DNA of 64,000 nucleotides from Paracyclopina nana (taxonomy: Eukaryota; Arthropoda; Copepoda; Cyclopoida; Cyclopettidae), in contig JAGUCH010000001.1 of assembly GCA_019096065.1 (NCBI GenBank), positions 8,432,001 to 8,496,000 of the forward strand, written 5' to 3'. Shown piece after piece: positions 9,397 to 21,394 of the stretch. Position 1 is the stretch's first letter. Each line of letters opens with the position of its first letter. The notes under the pieces are model-generated. The model was not told the DNA's origin and did not search any database. It was given only the letters and a program-made list of their open reading frames with translations. The position numbers and the translations under genes are program-made.

Positions 9397-11165
9397 ATCG
9401 TTCTTCTGCCTAGCGCTATTTTTAGCGCAACTAATTTTGAAAAAAAATGCCAAAAAAGACTTTTTACCTTTGCTTTCATTATTTGGTAACTATGAATCGG
9501 CCGTGAATTTTTATTAAGCTTTTTATAAACATAGTTTTCAATAAGAACTTCAAAAATACTTGTAATAGAAACAATATATTTTGATCTAATTAGAATTGAG
9601 AATAAAAGCACCATTTGGGCTCAGATGAATGCTTTTGGAGATATGACAACTCAAGAGTCAGCCCTAGCCCAGATGTAGTCAGCCAGCGCCGAGGGCTTAT
9701 TAATGTCTTTTTTGGAGCGTGACCACAACGTGGGTAACGCACCCTATAAAACAAGACTCTTCTCCCAGAAGACAATCGAATCGACAAGCTTCTCCCATTC
9801 CTGAGGTCTGAAGAGATCTGGATGAGGCTTGCATAAATTTCAATTTAGATTAGGATTTTGCTGACGTTAGCAGATAAAATTTGACAATGAATGGCGCTTT
9901 CGGTTTCCCGATCTTTTTTTATGAAAAAAGGAGATCTGGAATGGTTGCATAATTTTTATGTTCCAAAGATATGTAGAAAATGCGGACATAGGGACGTCAG
10001 TAAACGAATAGGAAATTGCATGTATGACTTACCACACATACGATGAGTTCCGTTCGCATTGAACATAAAAGTAAAAGGCTCATAGCGAACTATTCGTTTT
10101 GACTGGTGAATCTTAGTTGGTACCACAGCATCGTATCGTACTATACTGATACTCCTATAATGTAGTATTATGCATGCTTTACCATTTTCTTGCGACGAAA
10201 CATAGACGCATTTGAGATATTTTAGCTTCAAATCTGAGCAATTTATCATTCTCCCTAATATTTATTTTGGTCTTTTCATTGTACTGTTTGTAAAACCAGA
10301 TAATTTCTGGAGCTTACTTTATTGACTTTCGCAGCTTTGGATTGTAACAGAAGTTAAAGCCTGTTCTTGCTTTGCCATCTTGTACATTTTGTAAGAAATA
10401 TGAATTCTCTTTTCTGTACCCAACTGCATCTATACTGATTTTCTTTCAGGAGACCCATGCATGAAAAAATGAATGTACTTCTTTCTAGCTCAAGGAGGTC
10501 TTTCATAATTCAGGCCACTAAAAAACTTCAAGTGTACAAGACCACGTGCAACTTCCTACCTTAGCCATTCATTAACTACAATCAAATGCAATGATGGCTC
10601 TGCTTTTCACGATAAATAATAAGCCTTAATTAAGCTAGTTCTTTGGCAAATCTGGGAGTGTTTTTCTAATATCGAGTGAATCCGGAAAGAATGATAATTT
10701 AGTAACTACCGATAATGTGTTAAGACACATTGGGCTATTGTAATTTTCCCTTCGTTTTTGGATCCTCAAAAAGAACGCCATTTTGTTGGCATAAAAATAT
10801 AACATCATATCTTTTTAACAGCAATTTTGCGCATCAAAAGGTGATGATACATAGAATATATGTCATTTCTAGCCTGCTGCAAGGGTACAGGGAAAACTGA
10901 AATAGCTAGCACTCAAGATTTTAGAAATTGTGTCATTTGAGGGCTTGTCATCTACATGAAGTCTGAGAAAAATTGCGGGTCCCTGCAAAAATTGGAGATA
11001 CGTGCATGGAGAAAGGAATGAACTTATTTTTAAGCTGAAAGCTGGGAAGTCAAATCGTGTATGATAAGTGGTTTTTTAACCTTTAGGACTTTCTTTATTT
11101 CAATCCTCTAAATAGGTAGCTGAATGCGTTTGGCATATTTATGGCGCAAATTACCTTTCCTGTAT
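9397..11165. other. Intergenic, no gene seen
   Basis: Between the Harbinger-like element and the 3' end of the sirtuin gene. A 65-codon minus frame near 9590-9787 has no recognisable similarity. The rest is AT-rich with no clear repeats. Confidence 0.3.
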
Positions 11166-12803
11166 TTAATTGACACTTTCATCGAGATTGGCTATGACAG
11201 TTTCAATTTCCGTAATGATGTTTCCATTAATGATTATGTCCAATTTTCTTGCTCCAAAGGATCCAACGGTCTCCCGGTTAATTAGTATGCGAGGTATGTT
11301 TTCATCTACCAGATCTGCCAAACCAGCAAACGGCCACACTTCTAAGGAAGTGCCAATACAAAGCAACAAATCAGCTTCTCTGGAATCCTGGGCTGCCAGC
11401 TGAAAGTATCTGGAGGGCAAGGATTCGCCGAAAAACACTATATCCGGCTTAACTGGTCCCCCGCAGTGCGAGCATTGAGGCACTGAGTCGTTGAGCAAGG
11501 ACTCTTTGACATCGTTCATGTTTGATGGTTCACCACATCTAGAAATGATGATATAAGATATGAAGCAATTACGCGTGGAAAAGATGGATAATCTTGAACT
11601 GAGGAAGCTAAGTTAATCATCTTGGAAGAAAAAAGACCTTACTACGCATCCATGGAAATCAGGGAAACGAGCTTTCAAAAATGCTACGTAGATCCCATTT
11701 TTACTTCAGTGCATTCATTTCTCAATTAATGAGCAGCTACAAACTGCCATTAAGCCATGAAGTCATTTCTGAGAAGCTTTCACGCATCTACGTAAGTAAG
11801 CCCTGTGGGAAGAGTAGCACTTTCGTAAATTGATCGTAGAAAGACCATTGTCACTGCTTTAGTTGCGTAACATATATGCTTAATTACATGTTAAAAACAT
11901 CTGACTAACTATAGCCTAGAAGTAGTGACCTTTTGTAGCTGATGAACATTAGCACTGTCATTAACTTTCTAACTAACCTTCGAAAACAGTGCTCTCGGTG
12001 CTTTATTCTAATGAATATAATTTGTAGTACACTCACATTACGCAAGAAGCAGCTGAGAAACTTCCATGTGCGAAAACCGTCTTCTCGGCAGCAATTCCAG
12101 CGGCAATTTCCAGCCCGTCTATATTTTGCGTGAATAATCTGAGCAATTTGTCCTCAGCCTCAAGACGCTTGATGAATTTATGCCCCAAATTTGGCCTATA
12201 CTTCACTCCGGGGAAATATTCTTTAGCCCACGCGCAGAACGGCTTGGGAAAGGAGCGGAAATAGCGGATATCAAAAATCGCCTCTGGATAGGGCAACTTG
12301 AATTTTTGCAGGTTCGCATAAATTCCTAAAACACAAAATCAGCTAAAGCTCACAAAAGCAAGCCTGACACTGAATTGAATGAATTAGGTAACCGCAACTG
12401 ATCTCAGACACGACAACTTTTCCATCAAATACAACTAACTTGTCAGCTTGCAATTATCCTCACTGACTATAGGTAGATCTACTCAACTTGAATGAACAAT
12501 GTTATTTTGAAGCTGGGAAAACATGGGCTAAATCTCGAGATCCCGTTTCTCGTGCCGTTCATCACTAGCATTCTCGCCAACCTCGTAAAAATTATTGGCA
12601 TCTCGTACGCCTCTCGAGAGCATGCGTAGCATTATTTCATGATAGTCAATATTGCCTGAGTCGGGAGATCTGAAGTCCGGAATGCCACTCGGAGTGCTTA
12701 GACCGGCTCCTGTCATCACCAATATTTTTGACGCCGTTTGTATCTTTTCAGCAGCTGCCTTATGATGACAACGTCTCGCCCAAATCAAGAAGCCTCTCAT
12801 ATC
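11166..12803 (-). CDS. Sirt3: NAD-dependent protein deacetylase, SIRT3-like (5' end not found)
   Basis: Class I sirtuin that removes acyl groups from lysine using NAD. Exons 12803-12656, 12325-12037 and 11538-11166 give 269 residues to the stop. Motifs, counted from the first visible residue: GAGLSTPSGIPDFRSP at 32-47 (NAD binding), TQNIDGLE at 115-122, catalytic His in FAHG (136), zinc cysteines C144/C147 and C168/C171, FFGESLP at 181-187 and GTSLEVWP at 208-215. The sequence PSGIPDFRSPDSGIYANLQ and the C-terminal LINRETVG resemble SIRT3 more than SIRT2, so a mitochondrial location is inferred. The first intron appears to use a GC donor. The N-terminal exon is not certain: a weak candidate ending MRAPKEH lies within 12874-13113. 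The other introns are GT-AG. Confidence 0.85.
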
Positions 12804-13256
12804 CTAGAAGAAAGAAAAATCATTGCAATTTTCTCCTTTTTTATTTCAAGTTGCTGCTTGTTGTATTGGTAATTTAATATTCTTCTTCATTAGTTACAAA
12901 TTTTGTTTGTTTTGGGAAATAATGATTATATAGAGTAGTAGAGTGTGCATCAATCATAATTGTGGCCATTTTGGCAACTTTTTTAACGCGTTGTCCCCAA
13001 AAGAGCAAAGCAAGGCATACATGTTCTTTTGGAGCACGCATCTTGAAAACTCCAAATGGCTGCCAAAACAGGCTCTTTCCAACCAGGATTGAGACCTCAG
13101 CAGGGCAGCACAAAAATAAAAAGCATCTTAACCGGAATGATAGTTATAATTCTGCGAGAATTTTCAAATACATCAATGATAATATTGAAGGAAAGGAAAA
13201 ATTGGGGGGAGGGAGGGCGCATTAGTACAAGTGTTTTTCTTAAAAAGGTTCATTTT
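12804..13256. other. Spacer between Rab5 stop and first visible sirtuin exon
   Basis: Must hold the Rab5 3' UTR and possibly the sirtuin 5' exon on the same strand. Only 453 bp separate the two genes. No clear polyadenylation signal was settled. Confidence 0.4.
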
Positions 13257-16200
13257 TCAGCGATTACAACATTGTCCCATTTTGTTTCCCGACTCAGTTC
13301 CGGTTTCTTCTAGCCTGCGTCCACTATTCCCTGACGATGCCTGGTCCTGGTCCCTGGGCAACTTCCTGGCAATGGCCAAGAAGATTTCATTGACATTATT
13401 GGCATGTTTCGCCGAGGTTTCGAGGAATAGCAGGCCGTTCTCTTCCGCGTACGCATTGGCCTCCTCGTACTCGACAGACCGGATGGAGCCCAGGTCACTT
13501 TTGTTCCCGGCGAGCGCAATCACAATATCCGGACGCGCCTGGCGCTGCAGCTCCCGCACCCAAGACTTGGCGCGCGTGAACGTGTCCGCGTTGGTAATGT
13601 CGTAGACGACAATTGCGGCCTGGGCTCCCCTGTAGTACATCGGGGCTAACGAGTGGTACCGCTCCTGGCCCGCCGTGTCCCAAATCTCAAACTTGACCGT
13701 GGTGTCATCCAAGACCACCGTTTGTGTCAGGAAGGCTGCGCCGATTGTGGATTCCTGCAAAATACAAAATATGCTTCACAACTGATGCGTTGTTTGGCAG
13801 CCTTGCAAGAATGTTGAGCCAAAAACGAACCTATTCTTAAGAATTGCGTCACAAAATGCCTAACATTCTAAGTGGACTTAAGAGTCTATGCAGGAGCCAG
13901 GTGGCAAATTCATGGTAAGCGAAAATTCTAGAATGAAATGACACCTATCCCAATAGTACCCCCATATAGTGGGATGATTAAGTTATTATGCAACATGGGC
14001 TTAGAAATGCTCCTGGGCTGAGCTAGAGGCCAATTTTTGGACCTAGGTGAAAAATTGGCGATTTTTTGGCTCTTTTTACAAAGCATTAAAAATTCAATTG
14101 CTCCAGCTAGGCAAGGTTGATCAAAAAAAAATTTTTATCACTTGACTACTGGGTTATGAGGAGTTTTTTGGTAGCAAATTTTTTTCACCAGGCTGATTGG
14201 TTTGTCAGCTGAAAGAGAAAATGCTCAAAACTGTTTTTATTAAGAAAACTTTTTTGCGGTCGATGGTTTTGGCATAAATCTTTGGCTCTCTGGAAAGCTC
14301 TGATCAAGCCTCACATTATGGCAGGTAGCCTAGGTTGAACTGACCCCATAGCCGCTGAGCTATTCAAGCTTGAATGTGGAAAAAATGAGTATTTTTTTTT
14401 TCTAGTGCATTTAGGGACATTTTTACTTCATAAAATATTTTTTTTCATAAAATAAAAATTACTTAAATTGAAAAATGGAACAAAAAATATTAATGGTGTT
14501 TTGGATTTCTATCACTTAAATACATTACACAAGGCTTGGTACCCCTAGCAATAAGAATAGAATAAGTTAAACAGAGAGTGCTTTAAAAGTGGCCCCAATG
14601 GCTCCATTTTTTGAAAAGACATAACCCAGGCATCCAATTTGATTTGATGCCAGTTCCTGGTACTGCCACAGATACATGTTGCTACAAAACACATACCTCA
14701 CACTTCTCGCAAAATGCACTGTACCTGGAGCCATTATTATGGCATACAATTGCATTTTGTAGCACCAAGTACAATCTGCCTTGACAGTATTTTCAGAGAT
14801 GATCTGTTGCAGTAGTTCCAAATTTGATGCATTCTGGTAGTACCAGGTAAGATACCACATTGGATCATTAATGCACAAGTTAGATCACAAATGGAACATA
14901 TAGCCTTGGATCAACAATGAATTGTATGTGGATAGACTATTATGAACCAGACTTGGATCGACAAAATTAATCATCCTTGGATCACCTACAAGAGCAAGGT
15001 CTTTGATAAACCAGAACTGACTACATTTACAAGCTCTTCCCAATAGAAGGCTAAGAAGCTTACTTAACTTGGTGACCCAAGCCAACTTTGAAAGTCTTGC
15101 TATGTCACCCAAGCCTAGCTGGGAATGTCCTGGCCACCCAACCTTTGTAGATAATATTCCCCAGTAGTATCAGTACATTTTCACAGTAGATCCAAGGACA
15201 ATGTAACAATACTGTCCTGATGACGAGTCCATATAGGGTTTTTCGCTCATGAGTAGTCAAATGAAAGAACGAATGAGCGAAAAACCCTATATGGACGAGT
15301 CATCAGGACAGTATTGACATTTTTGTCAGCTTCGTGATGGTTAAAAGTCCCAATAGTACTGTTTAATGATAAAAATTGATTAATTTACCTATTATATCGG
15401 CCTTAAAAAAGATGCTCGTTTGCAGGTAAAACTTTGCGGTCAATTGCGCAAAAGCTCAGCACTTGCAGTGCATCCAGATATTAAGGGGAATATTTCGCCA
15501 GAATTTTTTCAAAAAGGACCAAAATGACGAATTTGGCTTTTTAGAAAGATCAATAAAAGTTTTTTTTGCATTTTTGCAAAGAAGGTTCGAAAGAAATTGA
15601 ATTTTGTAGACTTTTCTTAAATAAAAGATCTTTGGAAGACTTTTTTTCAAATGATAATGTTTTAGAAGACTGTTTTTATTATTAGGAGTTATTAGGAAGA
15701 CTTTCCTAGAGTGGAAAAAGCTAAGCAAAGGTAAAATTAGCTAAGCAAAGGTAAAAATTATGCAACGCTCAACATTCACAAAAAGTAGCTACTTTGCTTG
15801 AAATGTTGAGCATTTGCTTAGCTATTTTTACCTTAGCTTAGCTATTTTCACCTTAGCTTAGCTTTTTCCGGCAATATGAGAACGGCCTATTATATAATAT
15901 ATGCCAGAATGTGCTTTGAACCAATGAAACTCTGATAGTAAATTGGGAAAGAGCAGGCCTTTCACTCAACCGACCCAGGTTCGAATCCCGGTGAAGTCTT
16001 TTTTTAATTGAAGAAGTACTCTCAAGTTGCCAACTGTACAATAATGAGCATTATTTCTTCACATGTGACGAAAAAATCCATTATTGTACGGTGGATGCGA
16101 GCGCACGCCAAATCTCAGCAAAATACAGGGATTTTCGCTTCACTGCCGTATGTATTGAACCCACCGCCAAGCTGACAAAAATGAGTTTTTCTGCTATTCT

Positions 16201-18409
16201 ATCCATTTACAGTTTCTTTTAGCAGACCCAGGTCCTTCTCAGTCACAGCAAATGATAAAAGTATTGTCCCATCTTATCAATCCAAGGACTATGTGCCAAT
16301 CAAGCGACTTTCTGTTGCAGTCTATCCAGGGACAGTATGTTCTACCCAATCTTAGTACAGCCACAAGACAAATGTGAGTTAGCTCAAAAGCGTAGACCAA
16401 GTTCATAGAATGGACAGTCTATTCAACTAAAAATGAATAACAATTGTCTCCAAATTCAATAGCTTAGCTATGTTTTTTGGCTTCCTTACTTCATTTGAAT
16501 TGATTTGATAGTCATTAACATAGATTTTTTAATTGAATTTCTAAAACTGACACGAATGCATGACACAAAGTGGACATTAATGAAAGACTTGAGCTCAAAA
16601 GTCTAGATCATCAAGGTTTATGGAAGATACCATAGATTATTATGACCATAGAAATACATCCAACAAAATTAGAAGTGGGTCCACAAAAAATGGTGGCCTC
16701 TGGGGCCATTTTGAAACCAATTTTTCAACTTCTCTCAGTTTAACTTATTCTATTCTTATTGCTAGGGGTACCAAGCCTTGTGTAATGTATTTAAGTGATA
16801 GAAATCCAAAACACCATTAATATTTTTTGTTCCATTTTTCAATTTAAGTAATTTTTATTTTATGAAAAAAAATATTTTATGAAGTAAAAATGTCCCTAAA
16901 TGCACTAGAAAAAAAAAATACTCATTTTTTCCACATTCAAGCTTGAATAGCTCAGCGGCTATGGGGTCAGTTCAACCTAGGCTACCTGCCATAATGTGAG
17001 GCTTGATCAGAGCTTTCCAGAGAGCCAAAGATTTATGCCAAAACCATCGACCGCAAAAAAGTTTTCTTAATAAAAACAGTTTTGAGCATTTTCTCTTTCA
17101 GCTGACAAACCAATCAGCCTGGTGAAAAAAATTTGCTACCAAAAAACTCCTCATAACCCAGTAGTCAAGTGATAAAAATTTTTTTTTGATCAACCTTGCC
17201 TAGCTGGAGCAATTGAATTTTTAATGCTTTGTAAAAAGAGCCAAAAAATCGCCAATTTTTCACCTAGGTCCAAAAATTGGCCTCTAGCTCAGCCCAGGAG
17301 CATTTCTAAGCCCATGTTGCATAATAACTTAATCATCCCACTATATGGGGGTACTATTGGGATAGGTGTCATTTCATTCTAGAATTTTCGCTTACCATGA
17401 ATTTGCCACCTGGCTCCTGCATAGACTCTTAAGAAGAAAAATATACCAAGAGAAAAAATCTGCTAATGGCTAACAAATAACACAAAAAGAGCATCGTTCT
17501 CTTTGAAGATTTAAAGCCAGCCACATCACATCACAATAATAAGAAAATTCCTTCGGTTAGATGGATCGGCTTTAAAAAGTGATCACAATAACACAAATAT
17601 CACAGCTCAGGAAGCTTTCCAAGGAATAGATAACAAGATTCAGCTTAACAGTGCATATTAGATACGGGGTAGACACATGAAGCCTGAGTCAAATATTTGA
17701 TTACTCAAGCTAAATAAAAGAGGGGTGTGCAACTACGCAACAATTATAGGAAGCAAGCATCTTTGAGGTGACTCATAATAGCAAACAAAAATCAATGCTT
17801 CCAAAATCCTGCAGGAATGAAAACTGGTACAATGAGAATCAAACCAGTTTAGCTAAAGCGATTTCACTGCTTATAATTGTGTAGATTAGACAGCAGCTGC
17901 CGAATTAGCGACCTAAAAGAAAACCTAGGAATAACATCTTATCGTAATCACGTCTGAAAATCTTTATAAAAGATGCAACTTGAAAAAGAACTTTCCGAGA
18001 ACTGCCGTATGTTGCAGGTAAAATCAACATTGCCATACGCATATACAGAAAATAATGAACTTATTTAATCGAAGAGGATTTAAAATTGTGAATTTATTAA
18101 GCCATGAACGATTGCTAGTATAGAATAAGGCAAAGTAACTAAATCATGCCGGATTAGAAAAAATCAGACAACTTTGAAGCTCTTGAGAACTTTTGGTTGG
18201 GGCAATGAAGCCATAAAAAAGTCGAAAGTGCGTAGTTTACATACCTGAAACTCATGAAATTGTCCTTTGACAAATCTCAGGACCAGCGAGGACTTTCCAA
18301 CGGCAGATTCGCCCAAGAGAACCAGTTTAAATTGAGCTATTCTGCCGCCACCTCCCGCGTTATTGGCGGCTCCTGGCCGCGCAGCCGCAGCGTTTGGATT
18401 ATTTGCCAT
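13257..18409 (-). CDS. Rab5: Rab5 small GTPase of early endosomes
   Basis: Controls early endosome fusion and endocytic traffic by cycling between GTP and GDP. Two exons, 18409-18245 (55 codons) and 13754-13257, encode 220 residues, the usual Rab5 length. Visible motifs: P-loop GESAVGKS 33-40, switch I ESTIGAAF 56-63, WDTAGQE 80-86, NKSD 139-142, ETSAK 167-171, and C-terminal CC at 217-218 followed by NR for prenylation. The Ala/Asn/Gly-rich N-terminus matches Rab5. The intron (13755-18244, 4.5 kb) splits the gene between P-loop and switch I and holds a large foldback. The start is the only ATG upstream in frame. The gene is complete and divergent from cyclin B3. Confidence 0.95.
14573..15201. 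other. Left spacer of the foldback
   Basis: Non-coding in appearance. The word CTTGGATCA/CTTGGATCG recurs several times (about 14903, 14954, 14972), and the first about 40 bp are a diverged continuation of the inverted repeat. Confidence 0.4.
15202..16184 (+). mobile_element. Hairpin/TIR element with tRNA-like unit (copy A)
   Basis: Shared with the inverted copy at 25614-26493. It begins with a hairpin of 44-bp arms (CAATACTGTCCTGATGAC...). The following body (15319-16184) has inverted ends CATTTTTGTCAGCTT. It contains a tRNA-like unit and T-tracts and encodes no protein. The right end in both copies stops after GACAAAAATG. Length 983 bp here and about 880 bp in the other copy. Confidence 0.8.
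15935..16003 (+). repeat. tRNA-like unit in copy A, with terminator
   Basis: An A-box-like region AAATTGGGAAAGAGCAGG is followed by a perfect B box GGTTCGAATCC (15978-15988) and, 8 nt later, a T7 run that could end Pol III transcription. The 5' half does not fold as a clean tRNA. The equivalent unit in copy B is at about 25792-25862 on the minus strand. Confidence 0.6.
16185..16737. other. Right spacer of the foldback
   Basis: AT-rich, no coding or repeat recognised except the imperfect inner continuation of the right arm near 16690-16737. Confidence 0.35.
17434..18244. other. Rab5 intron, exon-1-proximal part
   Basis: 811 bp of ordinary AT-rich intron sequence with nothing recognised. Confidence 0.4.
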
Positions 18410-19594
18410 AATGTATCAACAATCAAAGTCTTTTCCGTCAAATGGCCACACTTAGCACTCACTCTTGTCTTTGTTTGGTAGTTTCGCGAGAAAAAGCAGC
18501 CTTTTTTTCTCTAGCAGCAGAAAAAGTGAATCAGCAGCTTACACTCCTCAGTCCTTATTTTGATCGTGATGAGCCATAGAATGACACTGATAACATTCAA
18601 ATCTTCTTATAAAAAGCCAAAAATGCCCTAAGCAGGTACCAAAAGAAGCCAAAGTTGCAAAGAAATCAAGAATGTGGGGCGGAGTTGCCCTACTTGCCTC
18701 CCACTTGTCACTTGAAAAATATTTTTTTATTTACTGATCCACAAGTGGGACAGTAGAGATGGGATTTTGACACATCACAGGAGCGACGCAAAAACGAGAA
18801 TGCCAATTATATGTTAACTATTAATCGTTTTTTTAAGCTTCCGCCGTCTAAATATTTTTATTAACTATAAAAACATGCTTTGAACACTTTTTAGCTAAAG
18901 TTAGTATTTTCATTTTCGGGTCGACTACGTTTTGATTGGTCTTTGCCATCCGAGCGGCGTCCAATCCAGTGAAAGAACCGAAGAAATTTCAGTTGATGGC
19001 GGATTTGCTTCACACGAGGGGCAAATTGAAGCTTTTTATTGCATTTTAAGACTGCAGGTTAGTTTTCAAAAAGTTGCGAAACAGCATTACGTTCCAGCCA
19101 TTTTCACTGCTCTCCAATATTTAAAGCTTCGTGCTATAAAATTCAATTCTAAAGCTCAAAAGTTAGAAGTTTGAAGATAAATAATTTCGTTTTGAATTAA
19201 AAAACATCTGGAATTTGTTTGAGGAGCAAGGACTTAACAAGTAAAATATCTTCTTACCAAGTTGTAATGACCAAGGTGTTTCAAAATTGGTAATATTTTT
19301 TAGCAAAAGCCATCTCATGCCCACGAATTGAATTTGCGCCTTGTTTAGTGCCCACCATAATAATATTCGTTAAAAATCGAAGTATAAAAATTATTAACTG
19401 CTGATGATCTCACGTTGCCTCAGTGATTAAAATCTCTGGGTTTACGAGGTCGTTATATTTCATAAGCTGTTTGGCCCTCTTTGGTTTCTTCATATTGGCG
19501 CGCTGCTACGATTTAAAGCCGAACTGTCATCATTTGGCGACAAAGGAAAACAAGCGGCTTTTTCTGCTTTCAGGATGTACTAAATAGACTAATC
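18410..19594. promoter_or_regulatory. Shared intergenic region of divergent Rab5 and cyclin B3
   Basis: 1185 bp between the two start codons must hold both promoters and 5' UTRs. No TATA box was convincing for either gene. A pyrimidine tract plus CAG near 19565-19573 could be a 5' UTR splice acceptor of cyclin B3. A short plus frame (18932-19174) is not supported as a gene. Confidence 0.45.
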
Positions 19595-21300
19595 ATGCCA
19601 AAAACGAGGCTAAGCAATACAGCTCTGGCGGAAAGGCCAGCAGGTCTTCGGAAGGAAGTCCCCAATAGGCAAGCCAAAAGGGTGGCTGACGAGAATATTG
19701 AGAATCCGGCGAAAAATAAGAAAAGAGCAGCCTTTGGAGACCTCACAAATGTAAGTGTTTCCGTGATAATTTTGACTTTTATGTGCGTGTGTTTGTGAAA
19801 GTTGCTAATTAGAAGCTAAGTGAGTGGTCTTATTTCCAATTAGATCATAATTAGTCTGTGCTTATTTTTGCCTCATCGGGGTTCTTTTTCAGGCCGTGTC
19901 TGAACGGCAAAACAGTTTGACTAAGCAGGTGAAGAAAGGCCTGTCCAACATAGTGAACCGGTCCAAGGCTACCTCGTCGAATTTGACGGCGAACGAGGTC
20001 AATGCGAAAAAATTCAAATTGGCCACTGCCACCGCTACTTCGAAGCCTTCAAGCAAAGCCTCGTCGACCAAAAAGAGTTTGTCTCAAAGTTTGCCTTCGT
20101 CGCAAAACGAAAAGATCAAGATTGTCGTGGAAGCTGAAGAGGAGTCGGAGTATGAATCGGCTGAAGAGTGAGTTCACTCCTTACTTTCTTAAATCGCATG
20201 GTTTCAATACTCTTTGCGTTCTTTTCATAGGAATATCAAGGACGATACCATTGTACAGCAACAAAGATTTGAGCCTCCCTCAAGGCCCATTCCTCCCCCT
20301 GGAGTGGATGATTTTGACAAGGAGAACTGGAACGATCCCAACCAATGCTCCGAATATGCCATGGACATATTTTACTACTACAAGCAAAGAGAGGTAGATC
20401 CTCTCTCTCGGAAACGTTTCTTTTTGATCATCATACTTTTGTTTCAGGCTCAATTTCGCGTTTCGGATTACATAGGTAACCAGCCCGAGGTCACGCGATC
20501 GATGCGTGCCATCCTTGTGGACTGGCTGGTTGAGGTCCAAGAAAGTTTCGAGTTGAATCATGAGACGTTGTACACGGCTGTCAAAATCTTGGACTTGTAC
20601 ATGTCAAGGAAGGAGGTCAACAAGGTTGACTTGCAATTGGTTGGAGCCACAGCTTGCTTGATTGCCTGCAAAATTGACGAGCGGATTCCCCCTTGCTTGG
20701 ATGACTTTGTCTACGTTTGCGACGATGCATACTCGCGCCAGCAGATCAGAGCCATGGAGAGGGAGGTGTGGCATGTGGTCGAGTTCGACGTTGGATTCCC
20801 TCTGTCCTACAGATTTGTCAGGCGCTACGGAAGGGTAACGACCTTTGAGCAGAAACCTTTTCATTTTCTATACCAAGTCCACTTAGGTATGCAAGACTTC
20901 CATGCCAGTTTTGACGTTTGCTCGCTACGTTTTGGAGACGGCCCTGCTCGAGTACCAGTTCAACGTTGAGACTAGCGAGTCCAAGCTGGCAGCTGCTGCT
21001 CTCGTATTGGCCTTGAAGGTCAACAAAGTGGAGGAAAGTTGGGTAAACACCCTCGGGTTTTACTCCGGCTATTCTCCAGCTGACCTGGAAGATCTCACCA
21101 AATCCCTCTTGGACATGTTGAAGCAGTACCCCAAAGAGTGCCTCAAGACCGTGAGGCAAAAGTACTCTCACAAGTAGGTTCCTTTTTCTTTAATTTACAA
21201 GCCGATAGATGTCTTATGGTGAATGTGAATTTTTAGGGTTTTCCACGAGGTTGCTTTGATTCCTCTGCCCGAATCAATCAATTTGACTGAAGACATATAA
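19595..21300 (+). CDS. CycB3: Cyclin B3 (mitotic/meiotic B-type cyclin)
   Basis: Regulatory partner of Cdk1, nuclear, destroyed by the APC/C at anaphase. Six exons: 19595-19750, 19893-20167, 20231-20393, 20448-20834, 20887-21173 and 21237-21300, giving 443 residues with all phases matching. The destruction box RAAFGDLTN (44-52) is the cyclin B3 form. A basic, Ser/Thr-rich N-terminal region follows, then an acidic stretch (EAEEESEYESAEE). The cyclin box begins with MRAILVDWLVEVQ (217-229) and continues with FELNHETLY and LVGATACLIACKIDE. The second cyclin fold (VCKTSMPVLTFARYVLE) and a C-terminal KYSHKVFHEVALIPLP are typical of B3 rather than B1/B2. Four introns are 52-63 nt and one is 142 nt. 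Confidence 0.95.
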
Positions 21301-21388
21301 AAGAGAAAAGTGGAAATCAATTTTGGAGGAACACAAATACAGCATTGTAAAGTAGTCCTTTTCTAATATTATTTTTGTAAATGGTAGA

Positions 21389-21394
21389 AATAAA
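21389..21394 (+). terminator. Polyadenylation signal AATAAA of cyclin B3
   Basis: AATAAA 89 nt after the stop codon, in a T-rich 3' region. Confidence 0.65.

Larger units (their letters stand above)
13877..17433. repeat. 3.56-kb foldback: 696-bp near-perfect inverted repeat in the Rab5 intron
   Basis: The left arm 13877-14572 and right arm 16738-17433 are reverse complements, both 696 bp, with no difference found in the stretches compared. Both outer ends carry CTTAAG, giving TTAA on each side. Just inside the arms similarity falls to about 40 bp of imperfect match and then disappears. The 2165-bp spacer contains a separate tRNA-carrying repeat (15202-16184). No transposase frame is visible. 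It could be a foldback transposon, a TTAA-target MITE (piggyBac-like) or a recent inverted duplication. Confidence 0.9.

Noticed and set aside
15223..15310. Hammerhead-like word CTGATGA next to a stem in the repeat hairpins
   Set aside because: The GAAA strand of the core and a proper stem III are missing. The word is simply part of a long palindrome.
18932..19174. 80-codon plus frame between Rab5 and cyclin B3
   Set aside because: It sits in the divergent promoter region with no similarity or splice signals that would join it to cyclin B3.
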